The notes beneath the pieces were generated by a model. The model was not told the origin of the DNA, ran no database searches, and saw nothing but the letters and a program-made list of their open reading frames with translations. A stretch of 64,000 bases of DNA from Eikenella longinqua (lineage in GTDB: Bacteria; Pseudomonadota; Gammaproteobacteria; Burkholderiales; Neisseriaceae): NCBI RefSeq assembly GCF_001648355.1, contig NZ_LXSL01000011.1:155677-219676 (forward strand), given 5' to 3'. Made by a program: the position numbers and the translations under genes. Of the stretch, positions 35,564 through 44,932 are shown one piece after another. Numbering within the stretch: the stretch's first letter is position 1; each line of letters opens with the position of its first letter.

Positions 35564-37069
35564 TTATGTCCGAACAGAACCGTAGTTGATTTTTTGCAGC
35601 AGCTGGCTCATAGCCAACACCACTTCCTCTGGCGGATGCTGAATATTGGCACGTATTTTATGCAACACCTGCTCCAAGCGCTCCCATTCTTCCGCTCGTT
35701 CGCAAATATCGAATAGCGTGATATACAGCTGCGACTCGCTGGGATATTCCAAAATGGATTCTTCCAGCAAATTCATCGCTTCATCAAGCTGGCCATACAT
35801 CAGCAAAGATTCGACATCGCGTAATACTTTTTCCGCAGGCGTTTGTTTAATGCTCACATCATCAGTACGCGTTCTGATTAACGGCTTGCGGTGTGCTTTT
35901 TGGGTGCTGCTACCCCGCTCGAGGAAGCCGTAGGCAATCCCCATATCTCTCAACTGCGCTTCATTCGGATTGGCTTCCAACTGGGTAAAGATAGGATGTT
36001 CACCCAAATTTAAGCCCCAACCCAGCATTCTTTCCTTAACTTGGCGGCCATATTGACCAAGCGTGTAATACAACTGCCACAGATGCTGAGCAAAACGATC
36101 GATATTCCGATTCTTATAATCCAAACTCAGCGCATCGATAATCAAGGCAGCTGGCTTATTAGCCTGACGGATAGCTTTATTTGCATAGCTAACCGCAGCA
36201 TCATAAGCCAAACGGTCCTTCATTAGACGGTAACCGGATTCAGGCTGCATAAAGCCCATCAAAGCAGCTTTTTCCTCATCATGCACTAAAATAGCGCCGG
36301 CATATTTGGAATTGGTAACCAATTCTTTGCGGGTTTTGGCAACAGACAGCTCTGCAACTTCCTGCTCTGCACCAGCATCAGCCGGCGCAACAGTACGACG
36401 GCTTTTCTGTTTAGCTTGAGCCGGCGCATCCAAACCGGTGCGCTCGCCGATCTCTGCCGAAGTCTGTTGCACACCCCAGCCCAACACCTCTTCTGCCAAC
36501 ACACGCAGATTGAGGTTGTTTTTATCAATCGCCAAGCCTTGCTTGATATAGTCTTCAACTTGGGCTTTGGTTAGTACGCTGCCGAATTGGCGCAGCGTTT
36601 CCGCCAATTCATCAGGCTTTTTCGCATCCAGCCAAAGCTGCACCAGCTCATTAACCAAGGTGCTGCGCATGCCTTCGCTGATTGATGTCGAGCTGGAAGT
36701 CAGGTATTGCGACAAAGATTCGGCTGCTTTTTCGTGATAACCGAACTGCTTATACACTTTATATTCGGTCAGCGCGTCCACTTCCCGAGATACAGTAGCG
36801 GCTTCTTCCACTTCCACATCCGGCACAGCTTCCCAGCCCCAGTCTTCGCCCACAGTCACATCCGGCTCAGACTCCACCGCTGCGGCTTGGCGCTCGGCGA
36901 CAGGGGCCGCACGTTTGGCAGCAGCAGCTTTAGCCGGTGACCGCTTGCCTTTACCACGGCCTTTTTTCTCAGCCTCGGCACTAGCCTGCGCCTGTTGCTT
37001 CTGGCGGCGCTGGACAAAAATCAAGCCGGCCAACACCACCAATAGCGGAATCAGAATCATCAGATCCAT
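35564..37069 (-). CDS. Membrane-anchored TPR protein, FimV-like
   Basis: 501 residues. A single N-terminal helix (about 3-19, LMILIPLLVVLAGLIFV) is followed by a basic Lys/Ala-rich linker, an acidic stretch and a large helical region. The C-terminus (VLRDVESLLMYGQLDEAMNL, then LFDICERAEEWERLEQVL) resembles the FimV C-terminal TPR motif. FimV organises polar type IV pilus machinery in Pseudomonas. It has no LysM domain, so it is only FimV-like. First gene of the five-gene operon. Confidence 0.75.
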   Translation of the reverse strand: MDLMILIPLLVVLAGLIFVQRRQKQQAQASAEAEKKGRGKGKRSPAKAAAAKRAAPVAERQAAAVESEPDVTVGEDWGWEAVPDVEVEEAATVSREVDALTEYKVYKQFGYHEKAAESLSQYLTSSSTSISEGMRSTLVNELVQLWLDAKKPDELAETLRQFGSVLTKAQVEDYIKQGLAIDKNNLNLRVLAEEVLGWGVQQTSAEIGERTGLDAPAQAKQKSRRTVAPADAGAEQEVAELSVAKTRKELVTNSKYAGAILVHDEEKAALMGFMQPESGYRLMKDRLAYDAAVSYANKAIRQANKPAALIIDALSLDYKNRNIDRFAQHLWQLYYTLGQYGRQVKERMLGWGLNLGEHPIFTQLEANPNEAQLRDMGIAYGFLERGSSTQKAHRKPLIRTRTDDVSIKQTPAEKVLRDVESLLMYGQLDEAMNLLEESILEYPSESQLYITLFDICERAEEWERLEQVLHKIRANIQHPPEEVVLAMSQLLQKINYGSVRT

Positions 37070-37304
37070 TTATCCCACCCTCCCTAAACATAATTGAATG
37101 AAAATATTCATCCTTCTTCTCTTTGCGTCTTTCCAATTTCTAAACACAAATGTTGAAATTTAGCCTAAAGTATATATTAATTTACACGTTTACTTCAAAC
37201 GGATTCATCAAGCTATACGCTTTTAGGCAGGATACCCGGCCAGATTGCACCTTTTTCGCCATCAGGCAGCCGGATATTTCAGTCCGTTTCAACTTTAATC
37301 ACCA
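37070..37304 (-). promoter_or_regulatory. AT-rich upstream region of the five-gene operon
   Basis: 235 bp between mltA and the FimV-like gene, notably AT-rich and with no uptake sequence. It should hold the operon promoter on the minus strand; I could not pick a convincing -35/-10 pair. Confidence 0.35.
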
Positions 37305-38597
37305 TTATGGCAGCACTCCATTCGGCAGCAGCTGCCACACATAACCGGTCTGCTTCATGCGCCCGGCCACCCTGCCGGCTTCGTCGCCGTAACCCCAGAA
37401 AAAATCTACCCGCACTGCGCCGTTGATGGCGCTGCCGGTGTCTTGCGCCATCATTAAGCGGTTGAGCGCACGGCCGGTTTCCGGATGGGCGGTCGCCAAG
37501 AACATCGGTGCGCCCAAAGTGATGAAGCGCTTGTCCACCGCGCCGGAATAGCCGCCGGTGAGCGGCACGCCGAGCGAGCCGATCGGCCCGTCGTTGCTGT
37601 CGGGCAGTTGGCGGAAAAACACATAACTGGGGTTTTTCCCCAACACTTCGGCCAATTTATCGGGATAGGCACGCAGCCAATCACGGATTTTCGGCATGCT
37701 GGTTTGCGCCAGCGGCAGATAGCCTTTATCGGCCATATAGCGACCAATCGACACATACGGATGGTCGTTTTTATCGGCAAAACCCAAGCGAATAAAGCGC
37801 CCGTCCGGTGTACGTAGCCGGCCGGAGCCTTGGATATGCAGGAAGAACAGTTCAACCGGATCGTTGGCATAAGCCAACACCGGAGCCTTGCTATTTAAAG
37901 CGCCGGCATTGATTTCGGCACGGGTATGGTACGGCACGAGGCGGCTACCTGAAATTCTACCTTTCAAGGTGCAGCTTTTCTCGCGGCCGGGGAAATCGGC
38001 CAAATTGGCCGTGTATTCGCCGTTGGCGGCAATCTGTCCGCTATTGGGGCCGGTGAGTCGGATGCGCACCGTGCCCGATTGCGGCGCGCCCACCAGCGGC
38101 ACGCTTACCAAATCCGCCGGCACGCCGTAAATCGGGAAACGTGCCTGCGCCGTCTGCTGCGCACTGCCTTGCAGCACCGGCTCGTAGTAGCCGGTAATCG
38201 TGCCACCCAGCTGGCCGTTGTGGCTCACTTCCCAGGGCGTGAAATAAGTTTCGAAAAACTGCCGGGCTGCGTGGCGGCCGGTGGCATTGGCCTGCGTGCA
38301 CACATTCTGCCACTGCGGCCGGTTTTTCAGCGACAAACAACTTTTGCGGAACGCCTCCAAGCCAGCGCCGAAATCCTGCTGCGCCCACTGCGGCAAAGCG
38401 GCAAACGACACCGCCTTATACCCCGCGGGGCTACCTGAAACCCGATGCTGATACCCTTCCGCATAACGCTGCCCCGGCGGCAAAGCCGAAACCGCGCCGC
38501 CGCCGGACGGTTTGTGCGGGTGGAAAAAACAGCCGCCCAGCAGCAATGCCGGCAAAACCAGCCAGCCCTTGCGAAGAGAAAGAAATTTTCCTGCCAT
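37305..38597 (-). CDS. mltA: Membrane-bound lytic transglycosylase A
   Basis: 430 residues, outer-membrane lipoprotein with lipobox LLLGGC (Cys23). It cleaves peptidoglycan glycan strands to anhydromuropeptides. Marks are GTITGYYEPVLQG, the 3D-like IHIQGSGRLRTP region (LHIQGSGRL) and VRVDFFWGYGDEAG near the end, which holds the catalytic Asp. The Neisseria homologue is the antigen GNA33. Confidence 0.95.
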   Translation of the reverse strand: MAGKFLSLRKGWLVLPALLLGGCFFHPHKPSGGGAVSALPPGQRYAEGYQHRVSGSPAGYKAVSFAALPQWAQQDFGAGLEAFRKSCLSLKNRPQWQNVCTQANATGRHAARQFFETYFTPWEVSHNGQLGGTITGYYEPVLQGSAQQTAQARFPIYGVPADLVSVPLVGAPQSGTVRIRLTGPNSGQIAANGEYTANLADFPGREKSCTLKGRISGSRLVPYHTRAEINAGALNSKAPVLAYANDPVELFFLHIQGSGRLRTPDGRFIRLGFADKNDHPYVSIGRYMADKGYLPLAQTSMPKIRDWLRAYPDKLAEVLGKNPSYVFFRQLPDSNDGPIGSLGVPLTGGYSGAVDKRFITLGAPMFLATAHPETGRALNRLMMAQDTGSAINGAVRVDFFWGYGDEAGRVAGRMKQTGYVWQLLPNGVLP

Positions 38598-38848
38598 CTC
38601 GTTTATCTTCCCATAATCGTGAATTTATACCGCTGAAAGAAATTGACAAATAATATTGCCCGCTGCCGCCGTGCCGGCTGCCGTTTCCGGCACATCCCTG
38701 CCCAAACTGCCCCTTTACGGCGGCTGCAGGCGCAAACGGGCAGGATTTAACCACCCGCCCCAGCCGCCGGGCAAATCATTTTACAAGCACAAACATTTCG
38801 CCCGCTGCCGCATCGGCTACAATACCGTCTTTCGCATTTCCATTTTTC

Positions 38849-38862
38849 AGGTAGCCTTCATG
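38849..38862 (+). promoter_or_regulatory. Uptake sequence doubling as mutS ribosome site
   Basis: The inverted eikDUS TTCAGGTAGCCT (38847-38858) puts AGG 8 nt before the mutS ATG, and no other Shine-Dalgarno sequence is visible. Same layout before 49708 (10 nt) and rfbD (7 nt). Confidence 0.5.
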
Positions 38863-41457
38863 AGCCGCAAAAGCGCCGTTTCACCCATGATGCAGCAATA
38901 TCTCGACATCAAAGCGCAGCACGCCGACAAACTGCTGTTCTACCGCATGGGCGACTTCTACGAACTCTTCTTCACCGACGCCGAAGAAGCCGCCCGCCTG
39001 CTCGACATCACGCTCACCACCCGCGGCCAACTCAACGGCGAGCCCGTGAAAATGGCCGGCGTGCCGCACCACGCCGCCGAGCAATACCTGGCCAAACTGG
39101 TGAAACTCGGCCGCAGCGTGGCCATTTGCGAGCAAGTGGGCGAAGTGGGCGCCGGCAAAGGCCCCGTGGCGCGCGAAGTGGTGCGCATCGTCACCCCCGG
39201 CACCCTCACCGACGCCGCCCTTCTCGAAGACAAAGAAACCAACCGCATCGCCGCCGTAGCTTGGAGCGGCAAAGCCAAACAGCCCGTCGGCCTTGCCTGG
39301 GCTTCACTGCAAAGCGGCGAATTCAAAGCCAAAATCATCCCCCCCGCCCAGCTGGCCGACGAGCTCGCCCGCCTGCAAGCCGCCGAAGTCTTGCTGCCCG
39401 ACCAAGCCGCCGCCCAACTGAGGCTACCTGAAAACTGCCAGCCCACCCGCCTGCACGACTGGCAATTCGCCCCCGACAGCGCCTACACCCTGCTCACCGA
39501 TTACTTCGGCAGCCAAGACCTGCTCGGCTTCGGCCTCCAAGCCGGCGAACACGACCCTGCCATCGGCGCCGCCGGCGCCCTGCTCAACTACATCCGCCAC
39601 ACCCAATCCCGCCTGCCCCGCCACCTCGACAACCTCAGCCTCGAAACCGAGCAGCAGCACATCGGCATGGACGCCGCCACCCGCCGCAACCTCGAAATCA
39701 CCGCCACCCTGGGCGGCAAAAAAGAACCCACCCTCTTCTCCACCCTCGATTGCTGCGCCAGTAACATGGGCAGCCGCCTGCTTGCCCAATGGCTGCACAA
39801 CCCCCTGCGCAACCGCGAACACATCCGCGCCCGCCAAGAAGCAGTAGCCGCTCTGCAAACCGACTACCCCGCCCTGCAAGGCTACCTGAAAAACATCGCC
39901 GACATCGAACGCATCGCCGCCCGCATCGCCGTCGGCTCCGCCCGCCCCCGCGACCTCGCCGGCCTGCGCGACAGTCTGTTCACCCTCGCCCAGCTCAGGC
40001 TACCTGAAAGCAGTCTGCTCAACACCCTAACCGACATCTTCCCCCAAGGCGCCGCCATCGCCGAGCGCCTGCAAGCAGCCATCCTGCCCGAGCCCGCCGT
40101 ATGGCTGCGCGACGGCGGCGTGATCAACCACGGCTTCTCCCCCGAACTCGACGAACTGCGCCGCATCCAACACCACGGCAGCGACTTCCTGCTCGAACTC
40201 GAAACCCGCGAACGCGAGCGCACCGGCCTCTCCACCCTCAAAGTCGAATACAACCGCGTGCACGGCTTCTACATCGAGCTCTCCAAAATCCAAGCCGCCG
40301 ACGCCCCCGCCGACTACCAACGCCGCCAAACCCTGAAAAACGCTGAACGCTTCATCACCCCCGAGCTCAAAACCTTCGAAGACAAAGTGCTCAACGCCCA
40401 AGAGCGTGCCCTCTCCCTCGAAAAACGCCTCTACGACACCCTGTTGCAAGAGTTGCAACAGCAGCTGCCCCTCCTCCAGCGCAGCGCCAAAGCCGCCGCC
40501 GCGCTCGACGTACTCTGCTGCTTTGCCCTCTTTGCCGCCGAACACGGCTACCGCGCCCCTCAGTTCACCGACTACCCCGGCATCGAAATCGACAACGGCC
40601 GCCACCCCGTGGTCGAACGCCAAGTGTCGCATTTCACCCCCAACCACACCCGCCTCGACCACAAACACCGCCTCATGCTGCTCACCGGCCCCAATATGGG
40701 CGGCAAATCCACCTACATGCGCCAGGTTGCCCACATCGTATTGCTCGCCCACACCGGCAGTTTCGTGCCCGCCGAAGCCGCCCGCATCGGCCCCATCGAC
40801 CAAATCTTCACCCGCATCGGTGCCTCCGACGACCTCGCCGCCAACCGCTCCACCTTCATGGTAGAAATGAGTGAAACCGCCTACATCCTGCGCCACGCCA
40901 CCGAGCAATCCCTCGTGCTCATGGACGAAATCGGCCGCGGCACCTCCACCTTCGACGGCCTCGCGCTGGCCCAAGCCGTGGCCGAACATCTTATCCAGAA
41001 AAACCGCTCCTTCAGCCTCTTCGCCACCCACTATTTCGAGCTCACCCGCCTGCCCGAGCAGCACGGTGCCGCCGTTAATATGCACCTCTCCGCCCTCGAA
41101 GAAGGCCGCGACATCGTCTTCCTGCACCACATCGAGCCCGGCCCCGCCGCCAAAAGCTACGGCATCGCCGTGGCCAAACTCGCCGGCCTGCCCGCCCCCG
41201 CCCTCAAAGCCGCGCAGAAACACCTCGAAGAGCTCGAAGCCCAAGCCGCTGCCCGCCGCCCGCAGATGGACATGTTCAGCCTGCCCGAAGATACCGAGCC
41301 CCAACACCAGCCCGCCGAGCCCGAACCCAGCCCCACAACCCACCCCCTGTTGCAAAAAATCGCCGCTCTACACCCCGACGAGCTCACCCCCCGCCAAGCC
41401 CTTGACCTGCTCTACCAACTGCAACAACAAGCCACCGCCGCGCAAGAGGCTAGCTGA
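38860..41457 (+). CDS. mutS: DNA mismatch repair protein MutS
   Basis: 865 residues. The mismatch-binding N-terminal domain has RMGDFYELFFTDAEEAARLL. The ABC ATPase has Walker A GPNMGGKS (610-617) and LMDEIGRGTSTFDGLA. The C-terminal region ends with a Pro/Glu-rich linker and a dimer helix. The start MSRKSAVSP was chosen over an upstream ATG in a non-homologous leader. Three uptake sequences are read in frame as RLPEN, GYLKN and RLPES. The gene ends inside a degenerate copy, GGCTAGCTGAA. Confidence 0.97.
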   Translation: MSRKSAVSPMMQQYLDIKAQHADKLLFYRMGDFYELFFTDAEEAARLLDITLTTRGQLNGEPVKMAGVPHHAAEQYLAKLVKLGRSVAICEQVGEVGAGKGPVAREVVRIVTPGTLTDAALLEDKETNRIAAVAWSGKAKQPVGLAWASLQSGEFKAKIIPPAQLADELARLQAAEVLLPDQAAAQLRLPENCQPTRLHDWQFAPDSAYTLLTDYFGSQDLLGFGLQAGEHDPAIGAAGALLNYIRHTQSRLPRHLDNLSLETEQQHIGMDAATRRNLEITATLGGKKEPTLFSTLDCCASNMGSRLLAQWLHNPLRNREHIRARQEAVAALQTDYPALQGYLKNIADIERIAARIAVGSARPRDLAGLRDSLFTLAQLRLPESSLLNTLTDIFPQGAAIAERLQAAILPEPAVWLRDGGVINHGFSPELDELRRIQHHGSDFLLELETRERERTGLSTLKVEYNRVHGFYIELSKIQAADAPADYQRRQTLKNAERFITPELKTFEDKVLNAQERALSLEKRLYDTLLQELQQQLPLLQRSAKAAAALDVLCCFALFAAEHGYRAPQFTDYPGIEIDNGRHPVVERQVSHFTPNHTRLDHKHRLMLLTGPNMGGKSTYMRQVAHIVLLAHTGSFVPAEAARIGPIDQIFTRIGASDDLAANRSTFMVEMSETAYILRHATEQSLVLMDEIGRGTSTFDGLALAQAVAEHLIQKNRSFSLFATHYFELTRLPEQHGAAVNMHLSALEEGRDIVFLHHIEPGPAAKSYGIAVAKLAGLPAPALKAAQKHLEELEAQAAARRPQMDMFSLPEDTEPQHQPAEPEPSPTTHPLLQKIAALHPDELTPRQALDLLYQLQQQATAAQEAS

Positions 41458-41604
41458 AAACCCAGGCCCAACATGGCAAACAACAAGCTGCAAACAGCCG
41501 CACCATTTTTTCAGGTAGCCCACCAAAAAAGGCTACCTGAAAATCAAAACAGACCACCGCCCCAACAGGCTACCTAAAAACACCGCTATTCAAACCGTAA
41601 AAAT

Positions 41605-41633
41605 TTGTCTATTTCCCGTAAACCAGCGATAAT
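41605..41633 (+). promoter_or_regulatory. Promoter of the 41696 lipoprotein
   Basis: TTGTCT (41605-41610), 17-bp spacer, GATAAT (41628-41633), 62 bp before the start. The 41458-41604 stretch contains degenerate and intact uptake sequences only. Confidence 0.5.
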
Positions 41634-41695
41634 ATAGCCGTGTGTAAAGCACGAAAGCCTCAACCCAGTTTTGTTTAACCATAAAGGACTTCCTC

Positions 41696-42169
41696 ATGAA
41701 ACAACGCTTACTTGCTCTTGCCCTCATTTCCGTATTGGCAGCCTGCGGCGGCCAGAACAACGGCTCCGCACCCGCCGCCTCCGCACCTGCCCAGCCGGCC
41801 GAAGCCAGCGCCGCCGTTTCACAGCCTGCCGCTCCGGCTGCTGCTGCCGACCTGGATCCGATCCTGGCCGAACCCCAAGTGGGCGACCTCTACGCCGCCA
41901 AACTCAGCGACTTCTCCGCAGCCGACTTCGGCGACAACAAAACAGTGTCCTACGGCTTGATGAAAGTGGTGCAAGTACAACCCGACCGTATCATCGTCAT
42001 CACCGAAGATGCTGCTTGGGAAAACCCGCGCGGTGCCAGAAACGACCTGAACGGCGACCTGGCCGACATCTCTTGGGACGAATCCGAGCAGATCCCGATC
42101 AAACGTGCCGACTTGGCCAAACTGGTGGCTGACGGCAGCATCCTCGAAACCCGCCGCCTCGATAAATAA
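41696..42169 (+). CDS. Lipoprotein of unknown function
   Basis: 157 residues. Signal peptide with lipobox LAAC (Cys17), then an Ala/Pro-rich spacer (about 20-55) and a compact C-terminal domain of about 100 residues (VGDLYAAKLSDFSAADFGD, ISWDESEQIPIKRADL). The ribosome site AAGGAC lies 9 nt before the start. It is monocistronic between its own promoter and an inverted DUS terminator. The family is not recognised. Confidence 0.8.
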   Translation: MKQRLLALALISVLAACGGQNNGSAPAASAPAQPAEASAAVSQPAAPAAAADLDPILAEPQVGDLYAAKLSDFSAADFGDNKTVSYGLMKVVQVQPDRIIVITEDAAWENPRGARNDLNGDLADISWDESEQIPIKRADLAKLVADGSILETRRLDK

Positions 42170-42187
42170 TCCGGCAGCATCCTGAAT

Positions 42188-42232
42188 AAAGGCTACCTGA
42201 AAACCCCATACTCGGTTTTCAGGTAGCCTTTT
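42188..42232 (+). terminator. Inverted eikDUS pair behind the lipoprotein
   Basis: DUS 42190-42201 and inverse 42218-42229, each with A or T extensions. Confidence 0.65.
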
Positions 42233-42270
42233 CATTCACACCATCCGCCAACCCCATCCCGCATTAGCGT

Positions 42271-42276
42271 TATAAT
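42271..42276 (+). promoter_or_regulatory. Probable -10 box for lldD
   Basis: TATAAT 68 bp before the start; no good -35 box at 17-bp spacing. Confidence 0.4.
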
Positions 42277-42344
42277 GCACCATTCCCGCCACACATCAGC
42301 GGCGGCTTTACCCCACACCAAACCAACAAGATAAAGGCATCCCC

Positions 42345-43502
42345 ATGACCCCCAACCTCAGCAAAATCACCTGCATCGCCGACCTGCAACGGGTAGCCCG
42401 CCGCAAAGTGCCCAAAATGTTCTACGACTACGCCGACACCGGCTCCTGGACCGAATCCACCTACCGCGCCAACGAAGCCGATTTCCAATCCATCCTCTTC
42501 CGCCAAAAAGTGCTGGTAGACATGGAAAACCGCAGCCTCGCCACCCAAATGATCGGGCAAGACGTGAAAATGCCGCTCGCCCTCGCCCCCGTCGGCCTCA
42601 CCGGCATGCAGCACGCCGACGGCGAAATCCTCGCCGCCCGCGCCGCCGCCAAATTCGGCGTGCCCTACACCCTCTCAACCATGAGCATCTGCTCCATCGA
42701 AGACGTGGCCGCCAACAGCCCTGCTCCCTTCTGGTTTCAGCTTTATGTGATGCGCGACCGCGAATTCATGAGCGACCTCATCCGCCGCGCCAAAGCCGCC
42801 CAATGCTCCGCCCTCGTGCTCACCGCCGATTTGCAAGTGCTCGGCCAGCGCCACAAAGACATCAAAAACGGCCTCTCCACCCCGCCCAAGCCCACCCTGC
42901 TCAACCTGCTCAACCTCGCCACCAAACCCGAATGGGGCCTAGGCATGCTCAACACCAACCGCCGCGGCTTCGGCAACATTGAAGGCCACGTGAAAGGCGT
43001 GAGCGACATGAGCTCCCTCTCCGCCTGGACGGCCGAGCAATTCGATCCGAGCCTGAGCTGGAGCGACGTGGCCCGCATCAAAGACGAATGGGGCGGCAAG
43101 CTCATCATCAAAGGCATCATGCTGCCCGAAGACGCCGAAGCCGCCGTGCAAAGCGGCGCCGACGCCATTGTCGTATCCAACCACGGCGGCCGCCAGCTCG
43201 ACGGCGCCCCCTCCTCCATCCGCGCCCTGCCCGACGTGGTATCCGCCGTCGGTTCAAACATCGAAGTGTGGATGGACGGCGGCATCCGCAGCGGGCAAGA
43301 CATCCTGCGCGCCTGGGCGCTGGGCGCGCGCGGCGTGCTCATCGGCCGCCCCTACATCTACGGCCTCGGCGCCTACGGCGAAGCCGGCGTAACCCGCGCG
43401 CTGGAAATCCTCTACAACGAAATGGACATCACCATGGCCTTCACCGGCCACCGCAACATCCACGACGTTACCTGTGATATTTTGGTGCAAGGCACATACT
43501 GA
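42345..43502 (+). CDS. lldD: FMN-dependent L-lactate dehydrogenase
   Basis: 385 residues of the alpha-hydroxyacid oxidase family. It oxidises L-lactate to pyruvate and passes electrons to the respiratory chain. Visible marks are DYADTGSWTESTYR, LAPVGLTGMQHADGE, the catalytic His280 and Arg283 in SNHGGRQLDGAPS, and DGGIRSGQDILRAWALGAR for FMN phosphate. Lactate is a key carbon source in Neisseriaceae. Other 2-hydroxyacids are possible substrates. Confidence 0.92.
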   Translation: MTPNLSKITCIADLQRVARRKVPKMFYDYADTGSWTESTYRANEADFQSILFRQKVLVDMENRSLATQMIGQDVKMPLALAPVGLTGMQHADGEILAARAAAKFGVPYTLSTMSICSIEDVAANSPAPFWFQLYVMRDREFMSDLIRRAKAAQCSALVLTADLQVLGQRHKDIKNGLSTPPKPTLLNLLNLATKPEWGLGMLNTNRRGFGNIEGHVKGVSDMSSLSAWTAEQFDPSLSWSDVARIKDEWGGKLIIKGIMLPEDAEAAVQSGADAIVVSNHGGRQLDGAPSSIRALPDVVSAVGSNIEVWMDGGIRSGQDILRAWALGARGVLIGRPYIYGLGAYGEAGVTRALEILYNEMDITMAFTGHRNIHDVTCDILVQGTY

Positions 43503-43525
43503 TTCAGCCTGCCATACACTATAAT

Positions 43526-43576
43526 GCAGGCTACCTGAAACAGTACGGCCACGCCGCCCGTTTTCAGGTAGCCTGC
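43526..43576 (+). terminator. Inverted eikDUS pair behind lldD
   Basis: DUS 43528-43539 and inverse 43563-43574 with a 23-nt loop. Confidence 0.55.
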
Positions 43577-43597
43577 TCACTCATCTGGAAACCCACC

Positions 43598-44029
43598 ATG
43601 AAACCCCGAACCCTGCTGCTCAGCCTCCTCATCGCCGCCCCTTTCGCCGCCGCCGGCAACCTCGAGTGCAATCCCGAGCCGGTCAAGCAAGGCGTGCCCA
43701 CCGTATACCGCTGCGTGTATCACAACGGCAGCCTCGCCCAAGCCTATGCCGCCCTACGCACCAACCAAAACGAAACCCGTGCCCTGATGCTCGACCACCC
43801 CAGCCTGCCGCATACCCTGCCCGCCCGCAGCTTTACCCGCCGCGTACAGCTCCGCGACCACAACGGCAGCGACAATTATCCGGCCGAAATCAGCCTGCGC
43901 CGCCAAGGGCAAAACCGCGTGCTGGTCAAATATTCCGACCAAGCCGAAGTCACCCCCTACAGCCGCGGCACCCTGTTCCGGCGCCAAGGCCGCAACGTAG
44001 AGATCACCATCACCGAAATTGCGCCCTAA
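43598..44029 (+). CDS. Secreted protein, unknown
   Basis: 143 residues. Signal peptide about 1-19 (LLLSLLIAAPFAAAG) with cleavage after AAA or AAG. The mature part has two Cys (NLECNPEP and YRCVYHN) probably forming a disulfide, and ends in an Arg-rich beta-like domain. The family is not recognised. It probably resides in the periplasm. Confidence 0.75.
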   Translation: MKPRTLLLSLLIAAPFAAAGNLECNPEPVKQGVPTVYRCVYHNGSLAQAYAALRTNQNETRALMLDHPSLPHTLPARSFTRRVQLRDHNGSDNYPAEISLRRQGQNRVLVKYSDQAEVTPYSRGTLFRRQGRNVEITITEIAP

Positions 44030-44091
44030 CTCCCGAAGCCCGCTACCGCCTTCGGGCGGCGGGGCAGCCATCCTGCCCGGCCTCATTATGG

Positions 44092-44159
44092 TTTTAGCTT
44101 CGCAGAAACTCACGTTGCTCGTTTTAACTGAGTTGAAGCTGCGCTTTCAGGTAGCCTTT
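44092..44159 (-). repeat. Left arm of 68-bp inverted repeat around hpt
   Basis: Reverse complement of 44753-44820 with two mismatches in 68 bp. It contains both hairpin units of the tandem-hairpin family and an inverted eikDUS at its inner end. Confidence 0.85.
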
Positions 44160-44178
44160 ATCCGCCCAAGGACTCCCC

Positions 44179-44739
44179 ATGACCATCAAAGAAAGATTCT
44201 GGCAAGCCAGCACCATGCTGGAAGAAGCCGACCTGCTGTTCGACGAAGCCGCCTGCCGCGCCGCCCTCGAACGCATGGCCGAAGAAATCACCGCCGACCT
44301 CGGCGAGCAATACCCCCTGCTGCTGCCCGTGATGGGCGGCGCTGTCGTGTTCACCGGCCAGCTGCTGCCCCTGTTGCGCTTCCCGCTCGATTTCGACTAC
44401 GTGCACGTTTCCCGCTACGGCAGCGAGCTCAGCGGCAGCGCCGAATTCAACTGGCTGCGCGCCCCGCAAAACAGCGTGGAAGGCCGCCACGTGCTCGTGC
44501 TCGACGACATCTTGGACGAAGGCCACACCATGGCCGCCATCCACCGCCAAGTGATGGATATGGGCGCCGCCTCCTGCCGCACTGCCGTGTTTGCCAACAA
44601 AGCCATCAACCGCCCCAAACCAATTACCGCCGACTACGTGGGCATCCACGTGCCCGACCGCTACGTGTTCGGCTACGGCATGGACGCCGCCGGCATGTGG
44701 CGCAACCTCGGCGCCATCTACGCCCTGGCCGACAAATAA
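44179..44739 (+). CDS. hpt: Hypoxanthine phosphoribosyltransferase
   Basis: 186 residues. It salvages hypoxanthine (and perhaps guanine) to the nucleotide with PRPP. The PRPP-binding motif is VLVLDDILDEGHT, and the N-terminal half has LLPVMGGAVVFTGQL. The ribosome site AAGGA precedes the ATG. The gene lies exactly between two arms of an inverted repeat (44092-44159 and 44753-44820) with no other gene inside. Confidence 0.93.
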   Translation: MTIKERFWQASTMLEEADLLFDEAACRAALERMAEEITADLGEQYPLLLPVMGGAVVFTGQLLPLLRFPLDFDYVHVSRYGSELSGSAEFNWLRAPQNSVEGRHVLVLDDILDEGHTMAAIHRQVMDMGAASCRTAVFANKAINRPKPITADYVGIHVPDRYVFGYGMDAAGMWRNLGAIYALADK

Positions 44740-44752
44740 AGCGCCCGCCTGC

Positions 44753-44820
44753 AAAGGCTACCTGAAAGCGCAGCTTCAACTCAGTTAAAACGAGCAACGC
44801 GAGTTTCTGCGAAGTTAAAA
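44753..44820 (+). repeat. Right arm of 68-bp inverted repeat around hpt
   Basis: eikDUS, then AGCTTCAACTCAGTTAAAAC (44772-44791) and AGTTTCTGCGAAGTTAAAA (44802-44820). Two mismatches to the left arm. More uptake sequences in both directions follow at about 44826-44885. Confidence 0.85.
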
Positions 44821-44932
44821 ACCAGAGGCTACCTGAAAACCATCATCCCGATTTTCAGGTAGCCTCTGGTTTTTCAGGTAGCCTCAATAACAACATAACG
44901 AACCCCAACCTCTCGCCACACCGCCCCCATTA

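Noticed and set aside
44092..44820. Transposon with hpt as cargo
   Set aside because: The inverted arms look like terminal repeats, but there is no transposase or target duplication, and the same repeat occurs alone elsewhere. Kept as a repeat finding only.
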